From positions 1 through 64,000 of the forward strand of contig NZ_CANNDN010000001.1 in assembly GCF_947503465.1 (NCBI RefSeq): a stretch of 64,000 nucleotides of DNA, given 5' to 3'. This document shows positions 26,502 to 35,524 of the stretch, piece by piece; within the stretch, counting starts at the first letter, position 1, and each line of letters opens with the position of its first letter. Under the pieces are notes generated by a model that made no database searches, was not told the DNA's origin, and worked only from the letters and a program-made list of their open reading frames with translations. Both the position numbers and the translations under genes were made by a program. The DNA is from an uncultured Tateyamaria sp. (GTDB taxonomy: Bacteria; Pseudomonadota; Alphaproteobacteria; Rhodobacterales; Rhodobacteraceae).

Positions 26502-27188
26502 ATGAAAGAAGGCCCAGATATTTCCCAGATTGCGGCATTGATCGGAGATCCGGCGCGGTCGAACATCCTGACGGCGTTGATGGATGGCCGTGCGCTGACG
26601 GCGTCCGAGTTGGCGGAGGAAGCGGGCGTAGGCCTGTCCACGGCCAGCGGGCATTTGTCAAAGCTGACCGATGCGGCGTTGATCACGCCGCGCAAATCCG
26701 GGCGGCACAAGTATTTTCACCTGGCCGACGCCGAGGTGGCTGCTGTGCTTGAGGCGCTGATGGGCCTTGCGGCGCGCCGGGGGGCCACGCGCGTGCGTAC
26801 CGGGCCACGCGATGCGCAGATGCAGGTGGCGCGCGTGTGTTACAACCATCTGGCCGGGCGCATGGGCGTGCAGATGTATGGCAGTCTGATCGGGCGCGGC
26901 TTGGTTGTTGAGACAGGTGAAGACGCGACGTTGACGGGGGCCGGGCGTGCCTTTGCCGAAGCGTTTGGGATTGATCTGGTCGGTTTGGAAAAGGGGCGGA
27001 CGCGGTTGTGTCGGACGTGCCTCGATTGGTCAGAGCGGCGCAATCATTTGGCGGGGTCTTTGGGGCGCGCCATGCTGACCCGGATGGAAGATCAGGGGTG
27101 GATGCGCAGGGATGCGGGCAGTCGCGCGGTTCTGGTGTCCGAAAAAGGAAAGGCCGCTTTTGCAGCGGCCTTTCCGGAAGTTGGGTGA
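26502..27188 (+). CDS. ArsR-like winged-helix transcriptional regulator
   Basis: 228 residues with an N-terminal HTH of the ArsR type ('GDPARSNILTALMDGRALTASELAEEAG' then 'STASGHLSKLTDAALI') and a longer C-terminal region. That region carries a Cys-x2-Cys ('RLCRTCLDWSERRNHLAGSLG') found in many proteobacterial ArsR homologues with winged-helix tails. It is divergent from the NIPSNAP-ABM-DMT operon, which it probably regulates. Its last codons overlap the ilvC terminator on the other strand. Confidence 0.82.
   Translation: MKEGPDISQIAALIGDPARSNILTALMDGRALTASELAEEAGVGLSTASGHLSKLTDAALITPRKSGRHKYFHLADAEVAAVLEALMGLAARRGATRVRTGPRDAQMQVARVCYNHLAGRMGVQMYGSLIGRGLVVETGEDATLTGAGRAFAEAFGIDLVGLEKGRTRLCRTCLDWSERRNHLAGSLGRAMLTRMEDQGWMRRDAGSRAVLVSEKGKAAFAAAFPEVG
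27141..27175 (-). terminator. ilvC terminator inside the ArsR-like gene
   Basis: GGAAAGGCCGC and GCGGCCTTTCC form an 11-bp perfect stem with a 7-nt loop, followed on the minus strand by TTTTT. It lies ~45 bp downstream of the ilvC stop. The sequence also encodes the KGKAAFAAAFP end of the ArsR-like protein. Confidence 0.82.
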
Positions 27189-27189
27189 T

Positions 27190-27215
27190 GGTGCGCAGTG
27201 AATGCACACCCTACG
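27190..27215. repeat. CCCTACG hairpin repeat between ArsR-like gene and ilvC
   Basis: GGTGCGCAGTGAATGCACACC followed by CTACG just after the ArsR-like stop. The arms GGTG(C/T)GCA / TGCACACC form an imperfect hairpin. It has the same design as the glyS copy (15861) and the TRAP copies (54202, 54253). Confidence 0.65.
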
Positions 27216-27219
27216 GGTC

Positions 27220-28366
<1,147 letters not shown>

Positions 28367-28374
28367 GATAAATC

Positions 28375-28830
28375 ATGCTTGATGATGTGGATCGCCGTAT
28401 CTTGCGGCAATGGCAGGCGGACCCGTCGCTGGCACCGGCCGAATTGGCGGAGCGGGCGCGGCTGAGTTCCGGCCAGTTGGCGCGGCGACAGGCCAGGCTG
28501 CACGAGGCAGGGGTGGTCAGGTCGGTGCAGGCGGTCATTGACTGGGCAGCCCTGGGCTATGCGGTCGAGGTGTCGCTGCGTGTGACGCTGGACAAGACGC
28601 AGGCGCGGGCCTTTGACGATTTCATCGAAGCGGCGCGCGATGTGCCCGAGGTGATAGAGATCCAGACCTTTCTGGGGCGGGTTGATGTGCGTCTGTCCGT
28701 GATTGCGCGGGATATGTCGCATTACCAGCACCTTTACCGCAGCCGCATCCTGACCTTGCCGCATATCGCGGATATCGAGGCGCTGATGCATGTGGCGCGG
28801 ATCAAAAGCGACGAGGCGCTGCCGCTGTGA
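28375..28830 (+). CDS. Lrp/AsnC-family regulator (first of tandem pair)
   Basis: 151 residues: N-terminal HTH ('LDDVDRRILRQWQADPSLAPAELAERARL') and C-terminal RAM/AsnC effector domain ('EVIEIQTFLGRVDVRLSVIARDM'). Expected to bind amino acids as an octamer. It is divergent from ilvC and its stop codon overlaps the start of a second Lrp gene, giving coupled synthesis. Confidence 0.9.
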   Translation: MLDDVDRRILRQWQADPSLAPAELAERARLSSGQLARRQARLHEAGVVRSVQAVIDWAALGYAVEVSLRVTLDKTQARAFDDFIEAARDVPEVIEIQTFLGRVDVRLSVIARDMSHYQHLYRSRILTLPHIADIEALMHVARIKSDEALPL

Positions 28831-29285
28831 TCGATCTGGACGATCTGGATTTCGCAATTCTGCGTCTGCTTGCCGAAGATGCGGGGCAGGGCGCCGGTGC
28901 CATTGGGCGGGCTTGCGGCCTGTCCCAGCCCAGCGCGTGGCGGCGCATCAAGCGGTTGCGCGATGCTGGCGTGATCCGGGGACAGAGGCTGAGCCTTGAT
29001 GCCGGGAAGCTGGGCTTTGGGGTGACCGTGTTTCTGGGCGTCAAGCTGGCGACAAAGGGGCGGGTGAGCCTGGAAGACTTCGAGCGCGCGGTGTCGGCCA
29101 TTCCCGAGGTGCAGACGGTCGAACATGTGCTGGGTCTTTATGATTACCGTCTGCGCGTCGTGGCACGGGACTTGCCGGATTTCGAGCGGGTGTTACGCCG
29201 TCGGATCATGACCCTGCCCGGAGCGGGCGAGGTTGAGGCCAACGTGCTTCTGAGCGAAGAGCGCCGTCCGGGACCGTTGATGTGA
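28827..29285 (+). CDS. Lrp/AsnC-family regulator (second of tandem pair)
   Basis: 152 residues starting with GTG: HTH 'IDLDDLDFAILRLLAEDAGQGAGAIGRACGL', then the AsnC domain ending 'RIMTLPGAGEVEANVLLSEERRPG'. It overlaps the upstream lrp gene by 4 bp. The two proteins are only modestly similar, so hetero-oligomers or separate ligands are possible. Confidence 0.88.
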   Translation: MIDLDDLDFAILRLLAEDAGQGAGAIGRACGLSQPSAWRRIKRLRDAGVIRGQRLSLDAGKLGFGVTVFLGVKLATKGRVSLEDFERAVSAIPEVQTVEHVLGLYDYRLRVVARDLPDFERVLRRRIMTLPGAGEVEANVLLSEERRPGPLM

Positions 29286-29659
29286 CGCAGCATCCCAGCC
29301 AACGGAATCGCGTCTGGATTTTGCTGTCGGAGTTGTTTCTTGACACCGATGTGACCCGTTCGATGGACCGTCTGGCACGGGAACTTGCCGCGACGCCCTA
29401 TGACGAAGACGAGTTGGAACGGATCCTGCTGGAAGAGGTCTATCCCGTATGCATCTGGAACCTTTACGCAACGGCGGGCAACTGGACGGGATTTGACGAA
29501 GAGGAGTTGATCCGGCGGATCGAGGACACTCGTGCGCGCCCGGGCCTGTGGCGTCGTCTTTGGAGGCCGGTGCATATCTGGTCCATGGCGCGGATGGTCC
29601 CCGAGTGGCGCGAAATTGCACACCGCATTGCAGTTATCCGTGGTGGTATACCCAAGTAG
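29282..29659 (+). CDS. Small conserved protein (DUF7079-like)
   Basis: 125 residues beginning with GTG overlapping the Lrp stop. 'NRVWILLSELFLDTDVTRSMDRLARELAATPYDEDELERILLEEVYPVC' is helical and acidic. From memory it fits DUF7079, whose function is unknown. No signal or membrane segment. Its tight coupling to the tandem Lrp genes suggests one transcript. Confidence 0.6.
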   Translation: MTQHPSQRNRVWILLSELFLDTDVTRSMDRLARELAATPYDEDELERILLEEVYPVCIWNLYATAGNWTGFDEEELIRRIEDTRARPGLWRRLWRPVHIWSMARMVPEWREIAHRIAVIRGGIPK

Positions 29660-29663
29660 ACTT

Positions 29664-29679
29664 TGTCCCCGCGGGGACA
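29664..29679. repeat. Palindrome TGTCCCCGCGGGGACA, copy 4
   Basis: The same 16-bp perfect palindrome as at 1171, 21491 and 23876, in the gap between the DUF7079-like gene and the aminotransferase gene, about 40 bp before the latter's ATG. Confidence 0.85.
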
Positions 29680-29716
29680 GGTCTGTATGGGTTGTGAAAA
29701 GTGAAAGGGAGAGACC

Positions 29717-30844
29717 ATGCCAGCGTTGCTAGATACCGTGGACCCAAGCGGGCTCGAAGAATTTTCCGTCGTGTTCACGGACCGGTCGCTGAACCATATG
29801 AGTGCGGCCTTTCAGGCCGTGATGAACGACATCTCGTCCATGTTGAAAGAGGTCTATGCCGCCGATGCCGTCGTGGTTGTGCCGGGTGGCGGCACCTTCG
29901 GGATGGAGGCCGTGGCGCGTCAGTTCGGGCGTGGTGCGGATGTGCTGGTGGTGCGCAACGGGTGGTTTTCCTATCGCTGGTCCCAGATCTTTGAAACCGG
30001 GGGCTTGACCGCCAGCACCACCGTGTTGAAGGCGCGCCAGACCGGCAACGCGTCACCGTCGCCCTTTGCGCCTGCGCCGATTGACGACGTTGTGGCGACG
30101 ATTCGAGAGCAGAAGCCGGATGTTGTCTTTGCCCCGCATGTCGAGACCAGTGCAGGTGTGATCCTGCCGGACGCGTATGTGGCTGCGATGGCCGCAGCGG
30201 CGCACGACGTGGGCGCGTTGATGGTGCTGGACTGCATCGCCTCTGGCTGTGCCTGGATCGACATGCGCGCGCAGGGGGTGGATGTGCTGATCTCGGCCCC
30301 GCAAAAGGGGTGGAGCGCGTCGCCTTGCGCGGGCCTGGTGATGCTGTCGGACCGCGCCGTTGCGCGGATGGACGAAACAACATCCGACAGCTTTGCCATC
30401 GACCTCAAGAAGTGGCACCAGATCATGGCGGCGTATGAAGGGGGCGGACATGCCTACCACGCCACGATGCCCACGGACGCGCTGCGCGATTTCCGCGATA
30501 CGATGAAGGAAACGCAGGCGTATGGGTTTGACACGCTGAAGGACGCGCAGTGGGCGCTTGGGAATGCTGTCCGGTCCCTGTTGGCGGACAAGGGTGTCAC
30601 GTCCGTCGCCGCTGACGGGTTTGGCGCGCCGGGCGTCGTGGTCAGTTACACCAACGATCCCGATATCCAGACGGGCAAGCGCTTTGCTGCTGAAGGCATG
30701 CAGATCGCGGCCGGTGTGCCGCTGCAATGCGATGAACCCGCTGATTTCCGCACCTTCCGGTTGGGGCTGTTCGGTCTCGACAAGCTTTATGACGTGGACG
30801 GGACTGTCGCGCGTCTGAAGCGCGTCGTTGACCAGGTGCTCTGA
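29717..30844 (+). CDS. Class V aminotransferase (alanine/serine-glyoxylate type)
   Basis: 375 residues with fold type I PLP organisation: 'VVVPGGGTFGMEAVARQF', 'PHVETSAGVILPD', Asp in 'LMVLDCIASGCAW' and the Schiff-base Lys in 'VDVLISAPQKGWSASPCAGL'. It belongs with alanine-glyoxylate / serine-pyruvate aminotransferases. The exact amino acid donor is uncertain. It has its own ribosome binding site (GGGAGAG). Confidence 0.88.
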   Translation: MPALLDTVDPSGLEEFSVVFTDRSLNHMSAAFQAVMNDISSMLKEVYAADAVVVVPGGGTFGMEAVARQFGRGADVLVVRNGWFSYRWSQIFETGGLTASTTVLKARQTGNASPSPFAPAPIDDVVATIREQKPDVVFAPHVETSAGVILPDAYVAAMAAAAHDVGALMVLDCIASGCAWIDMRAQGVDVLISAPQKGWSASPCAGLVMLSDRAVARMDETTSDSFAIDLKKWHQIMAAYEGGGHAYHATMPTDALRDFRDTMKETQAYGFDTLKDAQWALGNAVRSLLADKGVTSVAADGFGAPGVVVSYTNDPDIQTGKRFAAEGMQIAAGVPLQCDEPADFRTFRLGLFGLDKLYDVDGTVARLKRVVDQVL

Positions 30845-30873
30845 TCCAATCGAAAGGCGGAAATGTCCTTTGC

Positions 30874-32079
30874 CTAATGCGCCCGTGTCACGCCGAGGCC
30901 CAGTTGCATCAGTGTCTTGCGCACGGGCGCGACCTCGTGCAGGGCGTTCAGGCCGAATGCGCGCGCATCGCGGGCCATGGGGGACGTGGCCTGGCTTGCA
31001 CGGTTGAGCAGGTCGATCCCTGTCACCCGCATCCGGATGTCGCTGAAACGCGCCTTTTGATAGGCGGTCAGCATGTCCGCATCGCCCAGGGCGTCGGGGC
31101 GGGCCTGGGCCAGGTCCAGAAGTGTTGCCGTGTCGGCCAATGACATGTTCAACCCCTGCGCACCAATCGGCGGCACCACATGTGCCGCTTCTGCGATTAG
31201 GGCAAGTCGAGTGCCTGTCAGGCGCTCGGCCATCTGGCTGATGATGGGCCAGATCGTGCGGCGCGAGGCGAGGGTGAGTGGCCCGAGGATGTGACAGCTG
31301 CGTTCGGACATCTCGGCCTCGAATGCGGGCGTATCCAGCGTCATGCGGCCCACTGATTTCGGGCCGTCGTCCATCCACACCACCGCTGAACAGGGCAGCC
31401 CGTCGTGATCGGGCAACGGCACCAGTGTGAAGGGCCCCCCGGTCCTGTGCACCTCGGTCGAGACGTTTTCATGCGGGATCGGGTGCGTAACGGCAAAGGC
31501 CAGCGCCTTTTGGCCATAGCGCCTGGTTGATGCGCCGATACCGGCGGCGGTGCGCATGGGCGAACCGCGGCCATCCGCTGCAATCACCAGCCGGGCCCTG
31601 ACCGCCGATCCGTCACTCAGGGATACGCGCGCCTCTGTTGTGCGGCCCAGAAAGCGGGTTGTGCCGGTGCCAGGGCGAAAGTCGACATTGGGCAGGTCGG
31701 CCAACCGTTCCGTCAATGCGCGCCGTAAGCGCCAGTTCGGGAAATTCCACCCGAAGGGCAAGTCCGAGACATCCGAGGCGCGAAATTCCTTTACTTCGCG
31801 CGCCGTGCCGGTGTCCGTCGCGGCATCCGCGATGCGCATGACCTCGAGCGCTGCCCCGTAGGGCGCAAGCGCGTCCCAAACCCCGGCCCGGTCCAGCAGC
31901 GCGCGGGCCGGTTGCAACATGGCGGTGGTGCGCATGTCGGCCCCGTCGGCCTCGCGGTCCGTCACCGGTCGGGCCGGGTCCACGCAGATCACGTGGAACC
32001 CGGCGGTGCCGAACGCCGCCGCCGCAGTCAACCCGGCAATGCCGCCGCCGGAAATCAGGATGTCGCAGGTCTCGGTCAT
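30874..32079 (-). CDS. UbiH/UbiF-family FAD monooxygenase
   Basis: 401 residues with the FAD dinucleotide motif 'DILISGGGIAGLTAAAAF' and 'RLVIAADGRGSPMR' (DG motif). The C-terminal FAD-ribityl motif reads 'LIAEAAHVVPPIGAQGLNMSLADT'; the usual GD is EA here. The UbiH/VisC family hydroxylates ubiquinone precursors. A role in ubiquinone synthesis is likely but unproven. It is convergent with the aminotransferase. Confidence 0.86.
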   Translation of the reverse strand: MTETCDILISGGGIAGLTAAAAFGTAGFHVICVDPARPVTDREADGADMRTTAMLQPARALLDRAGVWDALAPYGAALEVMRIADAATDTGTAREVKEFRASDVSDLPFGWNFPNWRLRRALTERLADLPNVDFRPGTGTTRFLGRTTEARVSLSDGSAVRARLVIAADGRGSPMRTAAGIGASTRRYGQKALAFAVTHPIPHENVSTEVHRTGGPFTLVPLPDHDGLPCSAVVWMDDGPKSVGRMTLDTPAFEAEMSERSCHILGPLTLASRRTIWPIISQMAERLTGTRLALIAEAAHVVPPIGAQGLNMSLADTATLLDLAQARPDALGDADMLTAYQKARFSDIRMRVTGIDLLNRASQATSPMARDARAFGLNALHEVAPVRKTLMQLGLGVTRAH

Positions 32080-32142
32080 GTCATGTCTCCGTCGCGTGTA
32101 AACCTATGACGACCGGCGCGCGGGCCAAGGTGGCATCCTGTC

Positions 32143-32790
32143 CTACCCCACCAGCCGCGACAGAAAGTCCGACAGGTTGTCGGTGTGGTGATGGATGTGA
32201 TCGCCGTCCGCTCGCGCGGGTGCCACATGCACCGTTTTCATCCCCAGCGCATGGGGCACCGCCAGATTGCGGGCCTCGTCCTCGAACATGGCGGCGATAT
32301 CGGGCCGCAGATTGTCACGGGCAAAGACGCGATCAAACGCGGCCCGGTCTGGTTTGGGCTGAAAATCGGCATGTTCCACGCCGTAGATTGCATCGAACAG
32401 CCCCGTCAGGCCCCGCGCGTCCAGCACCCGCTCTGCATAGGGCGCACAGCCATTGGTATAGACGATCTTGCGTCCGGGCAGGGTGGCGATCCGGGACCTG
32501 AGCGCAGGATCCGGCGTGAGCTGGTCAAAGGAGATGTTGTGCACATCGTCGAGGAAGGGCAGCGGATCGAGCGCGTGTTCGCGCATCAGCCCCGCCAGCG
32601 TCGTGCCGTGTGTGTGCCAATAGTGCACGCGCAGCCTGTCCGCCTCGTTCCGGCTGACCTTCAGCGCGTCCATGACATAGGCGGTCATTCGCGCCTCGAT
32701 CTGGTCAAAGAGGCGTACGGCGGGTGGGTAGAGCGTGTTGTCGAGGTCAAAGACCCATGTCCGTACATGGGCAAAATCTTGGGCTGGCAT
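32143..32790 (-). CDS. HAD-family pyrimidine 5'-nucleotidase-like phosphatase
   Basis: 215 residues with the HAD motif I 'VFDLDNTLYP', motif II-like 'VYTNGCAPYAERVLD' and motif III/IV 'FQPKPDR' ... 'AMFEDEARNLAVPHALGMKTVHV'. Matches the pyrimidine 5'-nucleotidase (SDT1/PHM8-like) group. The start at 32790 follows from conserved length. Divergent from the GntR regulator. Confidence 0.86.
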   Translation of the reverse strand: MPAQDFAHVRTWVFDLDNTLYPPAVRLFDQIEARMTAYVMDALKVSRNEADRLRVHYWHTHGTTLAGLMREHALDPLPFLDDVHNISFDQLTPDPALRSRIATLPGRKIVYTNGCAPYAERVLDARGLTGLFDAIYGVEHADFQPKPDRAAFDRVFARDNLRPDIAAMFEDEARNLAVPHALGMKTVHVAPARADGDHIHHHTDNLSDFLSRLVG

Positions 32791-32876
32791 GGCGCCGTGG
32801 ATAGGGGCGCGCGCGCCTTTGCGCAAGCGTCGGGGTTGCGCGGCAAGGGGTGCAGGCACTACGGTGTTGAAATTCA

Positions 32877-33548
32877 ATGACTTGCGAGGATGCCATGCCC
32901 GCCCCACGCCCCAGTAACACCGATGCGTACTCCTTGATTCTGGAGGCGATCGACATCGGGACGTACCGCCCCGGTGACCGGCTGGTGGAAAGCGAGTTGG
33001 CGGAACGGTTTGGCGTCTCCCGGACGCCGGTGCGGGAAGCCTTGCAGCGGCTGGAAACTCAATCGCTGCTGTCGCGCGATGGCCGCAGCCTGATCGTGGC
33101 GTCGCTGGATCACAACCAGATGTCCGAACTCTATGTCGTGCGACGCGAGTTGGAGGGGCTGGCCGCGTCGCTGGCGGCCCAGCACGCCACCGCCGAAGAG
33201 GTGCGTATCCTGCGCGAGATGGTCGAGGCGGACAACGAACTGGTCAATGATCCGCCGGCCTTGTCCCGTGCCAACCGGCGCTTTCACACACAGATCCACC
33301 TGGCGTCCCACAACCGTTACCTTGTGCAACAGCTGGATCTTGTGCACCGCACGATGGCGTTGATGGCGACCACATCGCTGGCGGCGCAGGGGCGCACGCG
33401 CATCGCACAGGAAGAACATGATCGCATCGTGCGCGCGATCGAGGCAAAGAACGAAGCCGAGGCGGGTCAGGCGCTGCGCGATCATATCTCGGTCGCGTTC
33501 ATGACGCGGCTGAAACAGGATGCCGAAACGCGGCGGGACGAAGCCTAG
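32877..33548 (+). CDS. GntR-family transcriptional regulator (FadR/FCD type)
   Basis: 223 residues: winged HTH ('GTYRPGDRLVESELAERFGVSRTPVREALQRLE') and helical FCD ligand domain with the His/Asp metal-site pattern ('RFHTQIHLASHNRYL', 'EHDRIVRAIEAKN'). The start ATG 32877 is uncertain; ATG 32895 is an alternative. The last bases overlap the glycosyltransferase stop. Its target could be one of the divergent or convergent genes, but this is inference. Confidence 0.88.
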   Translation: MTCEDAMPAPRPSNTDAYSLILEAIDIGTYRPGDRLVESELAERFGVSRTPVREALQRLETQSLLSRDGRSLIVASLDHNQMSELYVVRRELEGLAASLAAQHATAEEVRILREMVEADNELVNDPPALSRANRRFHTQIHLASHNRYLVQQLDLVHRTMALMATTSLAAQGRTRIAQEEHDRIVRAIEAKNEAEAGQALRDHISVAFMTRLKQDAETRRDEA

Positions 33549-35443
33549 TCCAGCGCGGCGGGGTCGATGACATCGCCGCTTGCGGTGCCGTGCTGTGTCT
33601 TGTCCCAGTAGAACGGCGCGCGGATCAGTTCATAGATCGCCTTGTAGCTGGCGACTGCCCCCAACGAAAAATAGAAGGGCAGGGTGATCACCCACGGCAT
33701 CAGGTGCCGGTGATTGCGGTCCGACACGGCCACCAGACCGATGGTAAGGGTCACAACCTCGGCCACGACAAAGAGTGTCGCAAGCGGCCAGATCACCCCG
33801 GTGCCCAGCGTGGAGGTTACCGGGTGGGGCAGGCCCACGGCAGGCAACCAGAAGGTCCATAGCAGCGGGAAGGCCGCGAATTGCGACACGGTCGCCAGAA
33901 ACATGGCCTGAATGCCCAGAAACCGCATGACCCCCAGATCACGCAGCAGGGCGCGGGGGCTGCGCATGTGCACGCAGTAGGTGATGAAAAAGCCCTTCAG
34001 CCATCTTGAGCGTTGTTTGATCCAGGCCCAGGCGTGGCAATTCGCTTCTTCATATGTGACGGTCGGGATCAATTCGGTACGGTAGCCGCGCCGCGCCAGA
34101 CGCAGACCCAGATCCGCGTCCTCGGTCACGTTGTGGGCGTCCCAGCCTCCCAGCTGTTCCAGGATGTCGCGGCGGAAGAACAGCGTTGTGCCGCCCAGCG
34201 GCAGCACCAGACCCAGCCGCGATACACCGGGCAGCACAAGCCGCCACCAGCTTGCGTATTCGATAGTGAAACAACGGGCGAGCCAGTTGTGCCGTGCGTT
34301 GTAGTAATCAAGGATACCCTGAAGACAGGCCACATCCGGCGCGGCGGTTTCGAACTTCGACACCACCTTTTCGACCTGGTCCGGTTCCGGCGCATCCTCG
34401 GCATCCCAGATGCCTATGATGTCGCCTTTGCAAAAGTCGAGCGCATAGTTGAGCGCGCGCGGTTTGGTCGTGATGGTGCCGTCATCCGGCACTTCGATCA
34501 CGCGCATCCATTGTGGCAATTCGGTGCGCGCCAGCGTGTCGCGTGTGACGTTGTCCTTGGCTTCCAGCACCAGGACAACATCCAGCAGCGCCTTGGGGTA
34601 GGTCAGCCGGGACAGGCGCGCAATCAGCGCCTCGGCGATCCGTTCTTCCTTGAACAGGGGGACCATCACGGACACGCGCGGCAAGCGGGCGGGCGGGCCG
34701 GCAGAGACGGGTTCGGTCTGTGCCGGCAGGCGGTGCAGAAGGCGCGCGATCACAGCGGCAAACTTCAGGCCTGTCGTCAGGATCAGCGTCACCACGGCCC
34801 ATCCGGTAGCAATGGTCGCAGCCCAGGCCGGTGCAAGGCACAGTCCGATCAACAGCAGGGCCGCCAATACGCAGGCCACGGCGGTATGTTGTCTGCCCTT
34901 GCGCGCCCAGGTGCGGCAACTGACCTCCTCCGGTACCTTGCACGCCGCTTTTTCGGCCAGGCGGGCACCGTAGAGTTCGGTGATCTTGTCATGGATCTGA
35001 TCAATGGGGGAAATGACCGGCAGAACGGACCACGGCGCTTGATCCAGCGCGCGGGTGAGGTCCGGCACAAGGTCGGGTCGTGTCGTTGCCACCAAAAGCG
35101 TATTGCCAATCCAGCGCCACGGCACGACGCCGTAGCTTTGGCAGATATGCGCGGGCACGGCATGGGCCATCAGGGGCGAGGGTGGGTCGATGGTCAGGTC
35201 AACCCGGTCTGCGTCATGCTGCACCGCGAGCGCATCAAGCACGTCATCGGGCGCCACGTGGCCTTCGGCCACCAGGATCTCGCCCAGTGGCGCATCGAGC
35301 CTGTGCTGCTGCGTCAGCGCCTCAAGCAGGGCGGTCTGGCTGATCAGCCCGGCATTGACCAATTGACGCCCCACCGGAACGGCGGGACGTGCGGGCCGGG
35401 TCACCGGCTGGGGGGAAGACAGGCGTAATAGCGGATCGCTCAT
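33545..35443 (-). CDS. MshEN-domain glycosyltransferase family 2 membrane protein
   Basis: 632 residues. Residues ~20-85 hold two 24-residue MshEN motifs (PVGRQLVNAGLIS... and PLGEILVAEGHVA...) separated by exactly 5 residues, the layout that binds cyclic di-GMP in MshE. TM helices around 195-240 precede a GT2 domain: 'VSVMVPLFKEE', 'DAEDAPEPDQ', 'TEDADLGLRLARRG' and 'KQRSRWLKGFF' (Q/RxxRW). More TM helices follow. It probably polymerises or exports an exopolysaccharide under c-di-GMP control. NfrB has the same parts in a different order. Confidence 0.9.
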   Translation of the reverse strand: MSDPLLRLSSPQPVTRPARPAVPVGRQLVNAGLISQTALLEALTQQHRLDAPLGEILVAEGHVAPDDVLDALAVQHDADRVDLTIDPPSPLMAHAVPAHICQSYGVVPWRWIGNTLLVATTRPDLVPDLTRALDQAPWSVLPVISPIDQIHDKITELYGARLAEKAACKVPEEVSCRTWARKGRQHTAVACVLAALLLIGLCLAPAWAATIATGWAVVTLILTTGLKFAAVIARLLHRLPAQTEPVSAGPPARLPRVSVMVPLFKEERIAEALIARLSRLTYPKALLDVVLVLEAKDNVTRDTLARTELPQWMRVIEVPDDGTITTKPRALNYALDFCKGDIIGIWDAEDAPEPDQVEKVVSKFETAAPDVACLQGILDYYNARHNWLARCFTIEYASWWRLVLPGVSRLGLVLPLGGTTLFFRRDILEQLGGWDAHNVTEDADLGLRLARRGYRTELIPTVTYEEANCHAWAWIKQRSRWLKGFFITYCVHMRSPRALLRDLGVMRFLGIQAMFLATVSQFAAFPLLWTFWLPAVGLPHPVTSTLGTGVIWPLATLFVVAEVVTLTIGLVAVSDRNHRHLMPWVITLPFYFSLGAVASYKAIYELIRAPFYWDKTQHGTASGDVIDPAALD

Positions 35444-35524
35444 CGCAGGGTCCTGGGATCAGGCCTTCAGCAATGGCTGCCCGTGGTTAACAATCGGTTA
35501 AAGCCGACCGATGTGCGGGTGGTT

